This document shows, one piece after another, positions 11,096-23,499 of a stretch of 64,000 nucleotides of DNA; the first letter of the stretch is position 1; each line of letters opens with the position of its first letter. The notes under the pieces were generated by a model. It saw nothing but the letters and a program-made list of their open reading frames with translations. It was not told the origin of the DNA and ran no database searches. The stretch is taken from NCBI GenBank assembly GCA_032164295.1, contig JAJHTX010000005.1, positions 248,001-312,000 on the forward strand. The letters are read 5' to 3'. This DNA comes from Inonotus obliquus (Eukaryota > Basidiomycota > Agaricomycetes > Hymenochaetales > Hymenochaetaceae). Position numbers and translations under genes: made by a program.

Positions 11096-12325
11096 ATGCA
11101 CGCATCCTTCCAGGCGAGCTATCATTCTGGTGCTGAGCATCATAACGACTACGCGGACAACATGTTCGCGGATCACACCCTCGAAGGAGGCCAGCTGGTA
11201 AGTTCCTTCAAAACATCCGTCACTGGACTGAGTCAACTTACGGATTTTCCCTTCCAACTAGCATCAGTCCCACGACGCACCGGTCGACATTATGTCCATT
11301 GATGGACATTACGGCTGGGCCGGGGATTCATCTGTAAGTATATTTCTGGTTAGAAAGCAAACCGTCGCTGATGACCAATTCAGCTTCAACCAGCTCAGCT
11401 TCGTCCTTCAGGACGCTGGAGCGACGGAGGGAGGATGGAGAATCCCCAGTCCTCCTACACTATGTCTTTCTGTTCGGAGTACCTCTCAGGTACGGGACCC
11501 TCAGAAATGGCAACGCAACTACACATTCTGTCCAACCTTGGTCATGACGGTGCATCCCGCCAGGAGCCCTCAAAGTGGAATACGGAACCACCCCAGTTCT
11601 CACCATTCGGCCAATATCCCCTCGAGCACGCAATCCAACCACCCTTCGGGGATGCTGATCCATTTGGATCTGCATTCCCGCCGACCAACAGCATGGTAAA
11701 ATATGCGCACATGGATGCGTCCTGGGGCGAAGGTTCGGGGGTATACTATCCAGACCCGGGGCAAGCCCACGCAAACGCTGCCCCAACAATAATGCAACAT
11801 ACAAGCCTTGACAAACATTCGTCATTCGCACACGTTGCAAATCCAAAAATCTATCAAGGTCTCTTCGAGGGACAGGCGATGCCGCATGCCGGCGCGCCTC
11901 TGCTCCTCGGGAACCTCCCGGAGACGGGGACGGGGACGGAAATGGAGGCGGGGGTGGAGTCAGGGGCGGTGGTGGCAGAGGCAGAGGCAGGGGTGGGATC
12001 CAGCGGTCGCGTAAGGCCCAGCGGTCGCCTGACGTGTCTAGAGTGTCTGGACACGTTCAAGAACAAGTTTACCCTGTTGCGACACATCGAATCCGTACAC
12101 GACGGTAGCCGCTTATGGATTTGTCCTGGGAAGGGCATGGCATGTCCCAGAAACATGGGGAAATGTACCAAAGAGTCGTTCAACCGGCGGGATAACTGCC
12201 ACCGGCACCTGCTGAAGCGCGGGAAACATAGTCCCTGCTACCAAGTCGCCCTATACATGGGTTGGGACCCGTCGAAGGTGGCGTCTGTAGGAGTGTTGGA
12301 GAGAAAGCGTCAGAAAACGCAGTAA
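11096..12325 (+). CDS. C2H2 zinc-finger family protein, type C (371 aa)
   Basis: Three exons, 11096-11197, 11262-11333 and 11384-12325, are in frame with GT-AG introns of 64 and 50 bp. The third exon may instead start at 11399, because a 15-bp unit with its own CAG is repeated there. The N-terminal 270 residues are low-complexity and include a Gly/Glu/Ala-rich run (about residues 243-265). The finger at residues 276-297 is C-x2-C-x12-H-x4-H (C-L-E-C ... H-I-E-S-V-H). Then comes the family module, W-I-C-P-G-K-G-M, C-T-K, F-N-R-R-D-N-C-H-R-H-L and C-Y-Q-V-A-L-Y-M-G-W-D-P. A DNA-binding role is inferred. The near-identical inverted copy is at 45615-46838 and a diverged relative at 38492-39835. 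The conserved TATA box supports the start. Confidence 0.82.
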
Positions 12326-12780
12326 GAATCTGTTCCTTTCCTTCATAGTCGTCGTCCTCGCATATCCCACATATCCACACAGATCGATGTCCTACTATTG
12401 TAATCTTCTCATTCCATCCCCGAATCCATCTCCGAACTACATATCACTCCCAATCTCCTTGTAATACGAATACTGCTCGCCAATGGTGCCGATCATTGCA
12501 TGTAGTTTGACCTTCGATGAGACGATGAGAAATAAGAAACCCAGTGGGAGCAAGTCAGCGGCCTGGATGGTGTTCATGAGTGAGGCGAGGGGAAACCGTG
12601 GAGCAATGCAATACAACTTACATCTTCAGGACATGAACACAGCCATCTGCTTGTTCAAGTAAACATTTGAGGGACGAGGGATGGTCGCAGGAAAGATCGG
12701 AAAATTCGGTTTTAATCTTCGGAAGGATCTGCCAGAAATGGAAACTGTGGACCTCGTCGCATTATGTAACTCAAACCATA
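12326..12780. other. Conserved downstream flank of type C gene
   Basis: This contains the same two 3' motifs as the flank at 149-860: an AGAAACCCAGTGGGAGCAAG segment (12536-12555) and a TCTGCCAGAAATGGAAACTG segment (12728-12747). On the minus strand a short frame with I-Q-A-A-D-L-L-P-L-G-F-L-F-L-I is open here and in the copy at 45370-45496, but it is interrupted in the type A flanks, so coding is doubtful. Confidence 0.5.
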
Positions 12781-12929
12781 CAGCCTAGTACAGCTGATGG
12801 GTAAGTCACATGAATTATGTAACAATCAAATTCCCTTATCGAGTGAAGATTTTCTTCGATTTTTTACATATATGGCAAGGTTTGATGATTAGTCATGCAC
12901 GTGACTTACCCATCAGCTGTACTAGGCTG
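12781..12929. mobile_element. MITE, Tc1/mariner type, with TA target duplication
   Basis: A 149-bp element with perfect 29-bp terminal inverted repeats starting CAGCCTAGTACAGCTGATGG. It is flanked by TA on both sides (12779-12780 and 12930-12931), as expected for Tc1/mariner transposition. It has no coding capacity. The inverted copy of this region near 45240-45260 lacks the element and has contiguous flanking sequence, so it represents the empty site. Insertion after block C was duplicated is the simplest reading. Confidence 0.9.
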
Positions 12930-13186
12930 TACCACATCATTCGGAGTCTACGTTCTCTTTGTCTGTAATCTCAACTTGACAAGTACGAATTCAAAAAAAG
13001 GGGCTACCGAGGTCAGGAAGCGATGCTGAACTGGATGATAGTTGATTCATCTTAAAAGTGCATAAAGGACGAAAGTACAATTTCCATGAACTGTGTGAAC
13101 GCAGAGATTCCTTCGCCGCACCCAACCGCATTTCAACTTCAAAGATAAGTTTGATTCGCATGTGGCGCCACACCTTCTCCCCGACC

Positions 13187-13798
13187 CTATTCTCTATCCG
13201 AGTACTCAGGGTTAGCGCGAGTCTCCAGAAACTCCCAGAGACGGAGAACGTTCTTGCTGTTGGCCCCCCATAGTGCAATGAGGATGTCGCCAACGAGCGG
13301 GATGATACCCACCAAGAATTGGACGATAAGTCTGATGTACATACGACGGATAAGTTGTTTTGGAATACTATCACGAGCGTTTGGATAACGTCCATTTAGT
13401 ACTGTACTACTTCAAGGACAGGGAGAAAATAGCTTACTCGGCTTTCTTCGCCCGGCGTATTATTGTAAAATACCCCAGAAAAAAATTAATAGCGTCTCCA
13501 ACAACGGGCACAAGTCCAACGCAGAACGCTATCCCGCGGATATCCAATCGGCGCGCCCACTTGCTTGTCTTCTCTAGAATCTTCTTGTCTCGCTTTAGGA
13601 GACCTTCTGGGATTCTGCGCTGCACAATAGCGGGAGTTTCGTCATCGTTGTTGAGGGTAATAAAGGAGAATGGGGGCAAACCTTTCGCTTTTTTATCTTC
13701 TTCTTTCCTTTCTTATCGTAATATTCCTCGTACACGTACACGGGATCCTCGGGCATGATATGCTTGAGGAGCGACTTTCTGAGGAACTTAGAAGCCAT
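13187..13798 (-). CDS. DUF4112 family membrane protein (159 aa)
   Basis: Three exons on the minus strand, 13798-13682, 13619-13438 and 13367-13187, with GT-AG introns of 62 and 70 bp, give 159 residues. The N-terminus M-A-S-K-F-L-R-K has a P-E-D-P-V-Y-V-Y-E motif and a Lys-rich segment. The two family hallmarks are hydrophobic stretches with G-L-V-P-V-V-G-D (about residues 70-77) and G-I-I-P-L-V-G-D (about 121-128), followed by W-G-A-N-S-K-N. DUF4112 (PF13430) is a small domain of unknown function with two membrane-embedded glycine motifs, found in fungi and bacteria. A tandem paralogue with the same intron positions is 1.7 kb away. The C-terminus is shorter than in the paralogue. Confidence 0.85.
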
Positions 13799-15544
13799 AG
13801 GAATAGGTTTAGAGAATTCGAGGACAGCGTCTAGACGACAACAGGGTCGACAGGCAAGTAGAAAGAGTCAAAAGGAATGAAACCGGTAGCAAACGGGAGG
13901 GGCATAGTTGTGGCAAGTAGTAATACTGGTCGTCCATCCATGCAGAGGCAAAATTAATGGCGGTGGTACCGGACTTCTGCTGAGCGATTAAAGGAGTAAC
14001 GACCAGTACAGCGGTTTCCCAGTTTGAGGCACGGGGATTTTCGCCACGTACAGTCTATTCCTTGGTCGACAATTCAAGGGTGAGCTCCTAGCCATTTTGT
14101 CGACCTTGACTGTCAGCCCTACTTGCTGGTGGTAAACCGAAGCGAACTTGTTCAATCCGTTCTTTCTCACGGAGGGGAAAAAGGACAGTGACAGGGACGT
14201 CACGTTTTTCCAGTCGCTCCGTGACGCTTTCACTTCTTCCATACGCGGCTGGCCCCATTCCACTTTGCACGTTAGTAGCTTCCCTGTTGCGCACTACTGA
14301 CTCCCCTAATGTGGCGCGCCACGCTCCTGATGCCACGGTAGACTCTTCTTCAACTCCAAGATGCCCACCCAATTGTCCAAACACGCTGCCGACTTTACCT
14401 GCTCGTTGCCTGCTTGAAGCCTGCTTCACCTAGTTCTTTCTGTCTGGCTCGCGAAGTGAAAGGACGTGAGGTGACTCTACTTAAATTTGGAAGACTCGGT
14501 GTAAAGTTGATGGACGATATCAACGGTGATATGGACCATTGCATACTGTGCGGAAGATGCTAATTAATATTCTCGCCCGCTTCCACTACTGCCTTACTGG
14601 CTCCTTCGCAAGCGGCGCTCAGACTGTAAATATGTATTGGTGCATCTCAACGTCACCTTCACGCCTGCCTAGACGAACGATAATAGCGTGGCATGCAGCA
14701 TATTCATACTCGTCTGTTCCTACAATGTCTGCTGATGCACAAGGAAGGACCATTCTTGTATTCTGTCACCCGGTGGAATCCCTCCTGATGTTCTGCTAGA
14801 TTTGACCCCTTTGCCTGTCAAACCCACTTCACATCTAGCGGCACCCATTCCTCTTGCATAGCAATCAGCTATCGATTGCATTGTCAGGCTGTATCCCTCA
14901 TTCATCAGAAATATCTTCTCGCACTTTGACAAAGACTTTTCTTGACACTCGTGCAAACTATCCTGCGGATCCGTCTTGAGGTCCAAGGAGCTTGTGCCGA
15001 TTAATCGCACAGCCATTCCTTAGTATTTTCCTTGCTTCTATGTGTTTTCGCAAGAGATGTTCCAACATTACTTTGATCGGTTCCACGTCTCCTGGCTTTT
15101 GAGCAACACTTGCCAATATAGTGGGGCCGACAAAATAGCTTGACTACTGTTGGCTCGAGAAAGGAAGGAACGATGGTGTATAGTTCCGTTGGTTGAGGTA
15201 CATTAGTGATGTCTCCACATATTATTTATCGAAACCGGTTACATAGCTCTGCGCTTTGAGCTGCACTGTTTTTAGGCACCGTTAGAACGGCATTAAGAGG
15301 AATGACGCTGCAGATTAGGATCGGGGCTACAACATTGCGCCGTCCCCACCACCCAAGCAAATGAAAAGATTGCTGAATCAATGGAGAAATGAGAGGCGAA
15401 GAATTAGGAGAGTACAGGGGGTATATTACTACATGCATGCTGGTGATAACAGACGAGCTGAATGTCGTTTATAAAAGCGGGAAATAACTGAGAACATGGC
15501 AGAATAAACCCAGACCAATGGAATCGCATCGTCACCGACCCACG
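13799..15544. other. Intergenic region, no gene recognised
   Basis: The spacer between the two DUF4112 genes. Minus-strand frames at 14429-14088 and 15016-14720 look protein-like in parts but have no recognisable domain, start context or intron structure. They may be relics. No repeats linking this stretch to the rest of the window were seen. Confidence 0.4.
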
Positions 15545-16284
15545 TCACATCCCAGCACCCGGCTTGATAACCTTCAAATCTTCCGTTGGCATTCTCTTTC
15601 CCTTTCCTTCCGACTGCTCTTTTCCTGCATCTGCCTGACCTTTCAAGAACTGCTCGCCGCGAATTCGGAGGAATTCCTGAAGTAACGCAGCGTTGCGAGA
15701 GTTGGCTCCCCATGCAGCAACAACGACGTCGCCCACGAGAGGGACGAAGCCCACGATTACTTGGACAGCCGTGTTGAGATACATGCGCTTGATCAACCAG
15801 TCGGGAAGTCTATGGAGAACAACAGACCGACAATAAGATCAACTAAACTACAGGCAACGTAAAACAAAAGACGTACTCGGCCTCCTTTGCGGGACTTATG
15901 ACCAATTTGTAACTCAACAAACCATTGGTGGCATCTCCAACAACGGGTATGATACCAATGATAAACGAATACCCAAAGCGTATCCCGCAAATGCTGAAGC
16001 CACGGTCCAGTCGGCGTGCTCGCTTGTTCACTTTCTTAAGTATCTTTTGATCGCGCTTTGAGAGACCGTCCGGAAGCTCGCGCTGAACGCGTCAAGATCT
16101 CATCAGAATTTAAAAAGGGAACGAATGAAAGAAAACAGGGGCACACCTTACGCTTCCTAACCTTTTCTCTTCCCTTTTTATCTGTGTACGTCTCGTAGAT
16201 ATATAAGGGATCCTCTGGCTCATAACGTTTGAGGTGACTCTCGAAGAGGGAAAGGCCAGCTTTCTTGAGGATTAACGAAGCCAT
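15545..16284 (-). CDS. DUF4112 family membrane protein (202 aa)
   Basis: Three exons on the minus strand, 16284-16147, 16082-15877 and 15809-15545, with GT-AG introns of 64 and 67 bp, give 202 residues. Exon junction phases (0, then 2) match the paralogue at 13187-13798. Hallmarks are P-E-D-P-L-Y-I-Y-E (about residues 23-31), R-A-R-R-L-D-R-G-F-S, G-I-I-P-V-V-G-D (about 84-91) and G-F-V-P-L-V-G-D (about 134-141), then W-G-A-N-S-R-N-A-A-L-L-Q-E-F. The length and the charged C-terminal tail fit the usual fungal form of this family, so this is probably the conserved member and the 159-aa gene the derived one. Two hydrophobic hairpins suggest a membrane location; the biochemical role is unknown. 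Confidence 0.88.
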
Positions 16285-17702
16285 CGGGATGGTGGGAGAT
16301 GTGAAGGAGATGGTGGTGAGTACTGACGATGGTTACATGTCCTTTTTGTATGCGGGGCAGGCATGTCGGAAGCATGCAGTGGTGTTCTTGACGTCAGTCA
16401 CGCTATCAATAGCATCGCCTAGTGACATAGTGTGACGGGAGAGTCACTATTGAAAAGGCAGTGTAAGCATGCTGTGCATCTCTTTGTTTTCGATTCCGCC
16501 TACCGCCATCGACAACAATACAACCGCTGTTAGCTTTGGCCCCGAATACGACATTAATCGGTGTTGACTTGGTCTACAATTCTTACACTGCTGGTTGTTG
16601 TAAGCTGGGTCTTGTTTCTATTGGAGCGATGTGTCCTTGGCAGTAACGGCTACCGTTCATCGTATCGTTTTCATGGCGGCTCGTATTCGCTTTGACAACG
16701 TCTCGGGTCAGTCTCCATACTGCTACGGACGATGGAATGTAAAGATACTCGCATTCGCTCGATCAGATCCTCAGAAGGTCCCAATCAGCGATCTCTCTTT
16801 CTCTTGATAGACGCGAGAGGGTCACGATCGCTGAGGAACTACACTTCGCATAGACCCGTGAATACGTGATTATCAGACACGTGCGGATGCTTTGGACCTA
16901 CGTACCGTGTTGTTCGTTCTACCAGCATGATTTCGGGTGGAGGAATTCTTGGATGAGAATGACAGTAGTCGCCGTTAGCTGACACGGAACGTATTGAACA
17001 GGGCTATGCATGGAGGGATTCCTTTAGACGGTCAGGTACTAGCCCTCATACTATTCACACTTTGAGAACTCTTCCAAGGCATTACTTTTTGTCAACAGTT
17101 GAGTCACAAGAACCAACCGGTTCAGTTCTGTCCGCGTGGGCATGCTCGAGATGATAATTCCGTGAGAGGCAATTATGTCGGACTCGGAGATGAAGGTACG
17201 TCAGCATCCGTATACCATAGCCTGCCATGGAAATAGAGGTTAGCCTCGGGTCTACATTTGTAATCTGGCAAATGGTGCATTACAAATTATGATGGCGCTC
17301 GGACGTTGATTGCTCGCGAGACTCGTACTTCATGTTCTTCTCTGCCACGAGTTGGGCCCAGAGCGGTGTTGTGAAGATAATCGTCGCAGGTCTTGCGACA
17401 AACGATTCGGTTGATGGTTATCGCCGTGTCACTATAGGATAAACACGGTGAATGTGTTACTTCGAAAAATAGAAGCACTACATGCTTCTTCTCCGCACCA
17501 TCTCCCAAGATACGTCCTTCAAATCACTCCTGTGGTCGGACTAATCTCCGAACTTCGAAATACAGCAGTGCCAAGACTTCTCACACAGGGAATCGACCTC
17601 CAGCTCACTCACACGCATCTCCAATAAATATGTTTTCAAACACGGGGAGTAGTCGTAGTAGTAGACACCCTTTTCCTTTCAGTGTTGCTCAAGAGCGATC
17701 AT
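16285..17702. other. Intergenic region, no gene recognised
   Basis: The divergent spacer between the DUF4112 gene (minus) and the TVP38-like gene (plus). It probably holds both promoters. An ATG at 17630 opens a short frame that is out of phase with the TVP38-like model. The CCTTTTCCTTTCAG at 17669-17682 resembles a splice acceptor, so a 5' UTR intron is possible. Confidence 0.4.
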
Positions 17703-19350
17703 ATGGCAAACTCATCTATCATGGTAAACTCGTCTATTCCTGGAGATCATGACTTCCAACCGATACAAGATTTGGTTAGTGATTTGAATGCATGCACTAC
17801 TTCAAAGGTGAGCCCAGAACGTATCATATCAGGTTCACCCTCTCCACACGAACCGTCGTTTTCTTATTCCTCCAATAACACAGGACAATCGAGGCGAAGA
17901 AATAATCATTGAGATGTACACCTCGCGGACTCCATCCCCTACACCATCGGAGCAAACCCTTCTTGATAGAAAGGGGGTCATAGATTGGAAAGCGATGAGG
18001 AATTGGAGGTTTTGGACTCGGAGACAGTGGCTTTGTGAGCATAGACCGTGCTTCTAGTCTGACAGTCGCGTAATTCATAGTTAAATAAGGGTACTACTTA
18101 ATCTTCGGGGTAATCCTCACCATCGTTATCCTCGTCAACGTATTCGACGAAGATATTGTTCGTTGGCTTCAGCCCACAATGGGGAAGATGAGAGAGTGGG
18201 TGTAGATCCTAATAGTTGTTGAATTGTCTACCTTCCCTGTGCTGACCTTTGAGCATTTCTCCCAGTCTTCCCTTCGGATGGCTCATCCCCATAGCAGTGT
18301 TCTTTGTCGTTTCGTTTCCTCCAGTACGTCACTCCATAATCTCTTTAAACGTCAACCTGACCAGCAATGAAGCTTATCGGGTCCGGGATCCTTGCAATTC
18401 TATGTGGTGTTACATGGGGTCTCTGGATAGGTTTTGGCATCACCGCAGCCGGGACTTTCTTAGGAGAGCTGAGCAATTATTAGTGAGTCACCGTCATTGA
18501 TCATCCGAATGCTCTATTCATGACTATCAACCAGCGCGTTCAAGTATTGCTGCAAGTCTCGGGCTGAGAAATTTGAAAAGAAAGAGGTGCAATACGCTTG
18601 TCTGGCGAAAGCTGTGAGAAGCGGAGGTTTCAAGGTGGTATTAGTTGCAAGATACAGCGCAATACCCGAACATTGTATGTATGCCCTCATGGTTCATGAT
18701 TCCTTGAAGCGCCACTGAATCGAGGATAGTCACAACTGCTATCTTCTCAACATGCGGAATAAGTGTGATTGTTTTCGCCATCACTGCTATATTGTCCCTC
18801 CCAAAGCATATTACTGCTGTGTATATTGGTGTAGCTCTCGAGCAGAGTGGAACCGGTATGCTGTGGACATTTCGTACAGTTTCACGACGCTTACCCGTTC
18901 TTTTCGATATCTCATTAGGAGAGGGATCGAAATCAAGCAAGGCCATTTCGACGGTAGTCCTTGCTATCACCATTGTCATCACTAGCTTGGCAATGTGGTA
19001 TATGCATAAAAAGGTGGACGAGGTTAAGCACGACGTGATTTATGAACGTCGGAAGACCCGGTTAGTTGTCTTCCATCTCCTGACTACACGAGCTACGTTA
19101 CATATATTGTACCAATTACTTATTGCGTCTTAGCCAAGCAAAACTCGAGCGCGCAGAGCTACCTCAGGGAGCTGCTATTTTTATACCGAACGAGCCGGAG
19201 TCTAATGCGTTACACCTGGGTGAAAATCACGCGCATCGGCGACGGGATGCCGGTGGACATGGGGATTCGACCGGGTTTTCTTGCGATCCCGCAGTCAACG
19301 AGAGACTGCATGTTCCTATCCCACAGCGCCCTGTTGCTTCGTTACGGTGA
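17703..19350 (+). CDS. TVP38/TMEM64 (VTT domain) family membrane protein (386 aa)
   Basis: Nine exons join without any frame break: 17703-17807, 17884-18034, 18090-18201, 18266-18323, 18373-18482, 18535-18674, 18730-18855, 18919-19060, 19134-19350. The family, known in yeast as the Golgi protein Tvp38, has a SNARE-associated (VTT) domain with several membrane spans and is linked to vesicle membranes. Seen here are the T-P-S-P-T-P-S-E-Q N-terminal segment, hydrophobic segments at about residues 88-106 and 124-143, F-G-I-T-A-A-G-T-F-L-G-E-L, the Cys-rich F-K-Y-C-C-K-S-R-A-E-K-F, A-R-Y-S-A-I-P-E-H-F-T-T-A, S-L-P-K-H-I-T-A-V-Y-I-G and a last span before Y-E-R-R-K. The first exon and start are least certain, as an upstream ATG at 17630 is out of frame. 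Confidence 0.85.
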
Positions 19351-20015
19351 TCGGCTTTCGAGTTATGTCGAGTTTGTGAACGAGCGACTGAGAGAAAGGG
19401 CATGCTCTATCAAGCACTGCGTGTCGGGTCCATCTGGTAGAGGCTGTCCAGATCAACGAAGGTCACATGGAGAAATATCGTCAAAATTAGAAATAGATTG
19501 TCTGTCTCATTTGCAGTTTAGACGAAAAGATACCTACTTTGTTCATCTATCCAAGTATCACTCGCAGATCATCTAGACGAAGTGTGGACAAGATAGAATT
19601 AAATGGTCTGTGTTTACATATAGCTGTTTACCCAGAGAAAGTCTACAGCAGTCAGTTGGTAGATAACACTACATTATCTGGTGCAGCTTGGGTCAGATAA
19701 TCGTATATTCCCTGTGTAGAACTAGTACGGACGCGTCGAGGTCAGACTTGACTTCAACACATCGCACATGTGTGCCACTGTAGGTACCCTCTCTTAACTT
19801 CTTACCACCATGTCGCATGCCCTGCAAACACCTTCCCTTACTCCCGCCCTCTCTACAGAGGAATCCCTCCCTATTCGTATCTTACTTGCTCTTCTAGATC
19901 TTTCTTATTGCCCACTCCAAGTCTCTTCCGGCATCTTCACTCTACGTGACTAGGCATGGTAAATCACTCCTTGTCTGCATCATCATTTATGCCTTTTCTA
20001 CTCTAGTCCGACCTC
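19351..20015. other. Intergenic spacer, no gene recognised
   Basis: The terminator region of the TVP38-like gene and the upstream region of the USP7-like relic. Nothing further was recognised. Confidence 0.4.
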
Positions 20016-21170
<1,155 letters not shown>

Positions 21171-21513
21171 TAACTCAGCTTCCACTAATATTAATATTCC
21201 GTGTCACATAACTTTTAAGACATATCAACAATATACTTATTATTATCTGCAATTTTCTAATCATTTCTTCAAATAAAAAATCTGAGCGGACTTACAATCC
21301 AAATTTCGACAATCTTTGGTGGCGCGTCACCAAAGATTATAGTCTGCGCGGAGGTGGCGGAAATAGCCGAAAACATCTTATCTTTGAACCGTCACCTCCG
21401 CGTCAACCCTCAGTGTATTCAATAGAACCGTAAATTTCGTTCAATTAGCTGTACCTCATTTCAAACTGTCATCTGGGTCTGGATTTCGCATCGAAGCTCC
21501 GGTACTCTCACCT

Positions 21514-23144
21514 ATGACAACCAGAATGAACCTGCGAACCCAAGGGGCGACTCCTATGCCGGACCGCGTACCCGTCGACCCTGACAAACTTCCAGTCCCC
21601 GACTACAGCAGTGACGCCTACCTTGAGCTGCGCCGGACCATTATGCGCCGGTACACCAACATGAATCACGACAATGCAGGTTGGTTCCTGGGAATTGTAC
21701 ATGACGAGCTCTTGGGTTTTCAACGCGACGTCTGGAGCTCCTATCGTGAGGTGGCACACAACGCACATGCCTCAGCTTCTGCGGTACAGGACAATCAAGG
21801 TTCGACTAATGGCATTCCTGGCACGGAACAGCCTCCTATCGTCCTTACAGGTAACACTCCTGACAAGATGGCTGGATCGTCTGGTGGCGAGGTATCTGGC
21901 AGTGGCACCTTAGCTGAGACCGCTGGTACATCTATGCCTGGTAACGCTATTGCCTCACAACAGTCTTCCTCAGGTGTACTCGATTGTCCGCCTCAGCAAT
22001 CATCCTTACCTGTTTCACACCGACCTCGCCAGGACTCATCCAGCAGTGACTTTGGGGCAGATGTCTTCACTGGCGGTCGCACGGTATATACTATGCACTC
22101 GGCTATTGAGACTCATTTGCTGGAAGGGCTCTGCATTCTGCTGTACTTCTTCACTGTCCAAGGATTAGATGAGCAATCCAAAGCCCAAGCCTCTACCTGT
22201 CTTGACCTATCCTTGTCTCGCTCTGTGGATGTTTTTCTAACCCGTAATGTCCCTAGTGATGAATCTCTCTCACTGCATCAACTCCGAGAGGCGCACCCGG
22301 TTTACATCGAGGCCATCGGCGGGCAGATTGGAAGCCTACTTATGTTGATATGTGGGACAAACTGCTACGCAGCGTCTCCGACCACCCATCTCGTGCACAT
22401 CGCCCAATCGGTGGAAAACACCCTCTGATTGTATACCTTTCCAAGGCACACGTACTCTGGCACAACGCCATAGCCAGAAAAGTCAAACCCCCACGCATTG
22501 AATTGGTGGATGAGTTTCAGCTGCAGGACATAACATCAGATTTGGTTGCTCGGAAACATGAACGAGAGGAGGTGGTGAGTCTTGATTTCTGCATGCTCGA
22601 CCATCAACCACACCTACATGCCATGTCCATATCCACCATGTCATCATGCTATCATGTCTGTCCATGCTCTCCATGCTTTACACCATGTTTTACATGTCAT
22701 GTCATGTCTACACTTTTACCGCTCATGCCATGCCTCACAAATCACTACCATGCATTCTAATCATGTCTCTTCATGTAGCGCCCACCGACTACCTTTCCTT
22801 CTTCCCACAACACACGACCACGGACTGGGGAGAAAACCAACTCTTTTCGTGCAGGCACAAACAACCCTTCCTCCATTGTTTGTGCCGTCTGCCTTGGCCC
22901 GGGGGACCACAAGGTTGCCAAATGCAACCGAAACATGTTATGGGACCACTCCAGAAGCACCCGATGCCGGCGCCTCCCCAATGGGAGTCTCGTTGCACCC
23001 GATGGTCGCCCTCTGTGCATCAACTACCAATTGCGCTCAGGTTGCTCTATGGTCCATCAATTCATACACGAATGCTCTGGATGTGGAGCCTCCGACCATG
23101 GAGCCACGTCCTGCAACCACTCTCATCTCTACAAACGAACCTAG
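21514..23144 (+). pseudogene. Gag-like ORF1 of retroelement copy 1
   Basis: ORF1 starts at ATG 21514. A one-base deletion at about 22317, compared with copy 2, shifts the frame. Beyond it the original frame runs to a GTGAGT donor at 22575; an intron ends at TAG 22778, and the second exon runs to 23144. The joined frame is in phase at this intron. The second exon carries two zinc-knuckle-like motifs: C-A-V-C with H and C spacing (C-x2-C-x5-H-x4-C), and C-S-G-C-G-A-S-D-H-G-A-T-S-C after C-I-N-Y. This fits a Gag-like nucleic-acid-binding protein. It is broken here, so the product would be truncated at 22428. Confidence 0.7.
22575..22778 (+). other. CATG-rich intron in retroelement ORF1
   Basis: A 204-bp segment with a GTGAGT donor and TGTAG acceptor whose removal keeps the frame. 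It holds about 17 CATG tetramers in irregular spacing. The same segment is present in copy 2 (50428-50631). Confidence 0.6.
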
Positions 23145-23499
23145 ACTATCAACTCCTTACAATCCCGATGCATGGTCTCATTTTTTCTCCCTTTTCCATC
23201 TTGACCCACTCTACCCCACTCTCATTTCCTCCTTGTGAAGCAGTTTTTCTGCTGGAATACCCCAGCTATCCTTCTGTTATACCCCGTCCAACTCGGAGTC
23301 AGTATATGAACATTTGGATGTATTTAATAGTATTGTCCAGCGCGATAAAGAGTAATACCAGAGGCTACGATCGATATGGGCTTAATTCTGCGATTCTACC
23401 GCTTCTTACTTCTCTTCGGACCACGGTACTTCTGCCGTCCTATCTATGCCTGCGATTCCAACAAAGTACGAGGCTTCTGCGATTCGACAAGGCTAAGAA

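Larger units (their letters stand above)
21305..23345 (+). mobile_element. DIRS/Ngaro-type tyrosine-recombinase retroelement, copy 1, 3'-truncated
   Basis: Nearly identical to 49157-51198 and then diverging abruptly after CAGCGCGA at 23345, so only the 5' 2 kb is present. The 5' end has a short perfect hairpin (AATCTTTGGTG, 6-base loop, CACCAAAGATT; 21311-21338). A second imperfect stem follows, a GCGGAGGTGGCGG-type arm near 21349 pairing with CCGTCACCTCCGCG near 21400. It contains ORF1 but no reverse transcriptase. Confidence 0.8.

Noticed and set aside
14088..14429. 113-codon minus-strand frame between the DUF4112 genes
   Set aside because: No domain, no supporting intron structure or promoter, and the opposite strand is equally open.
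17630..17743. ATG at 17630 as start of the TVP38-like gene
   Set aside because: It is out of frame with the conserved exons unless a 34-bp intron is assumed, which is too short; kept as a possible 5' UTR feature.
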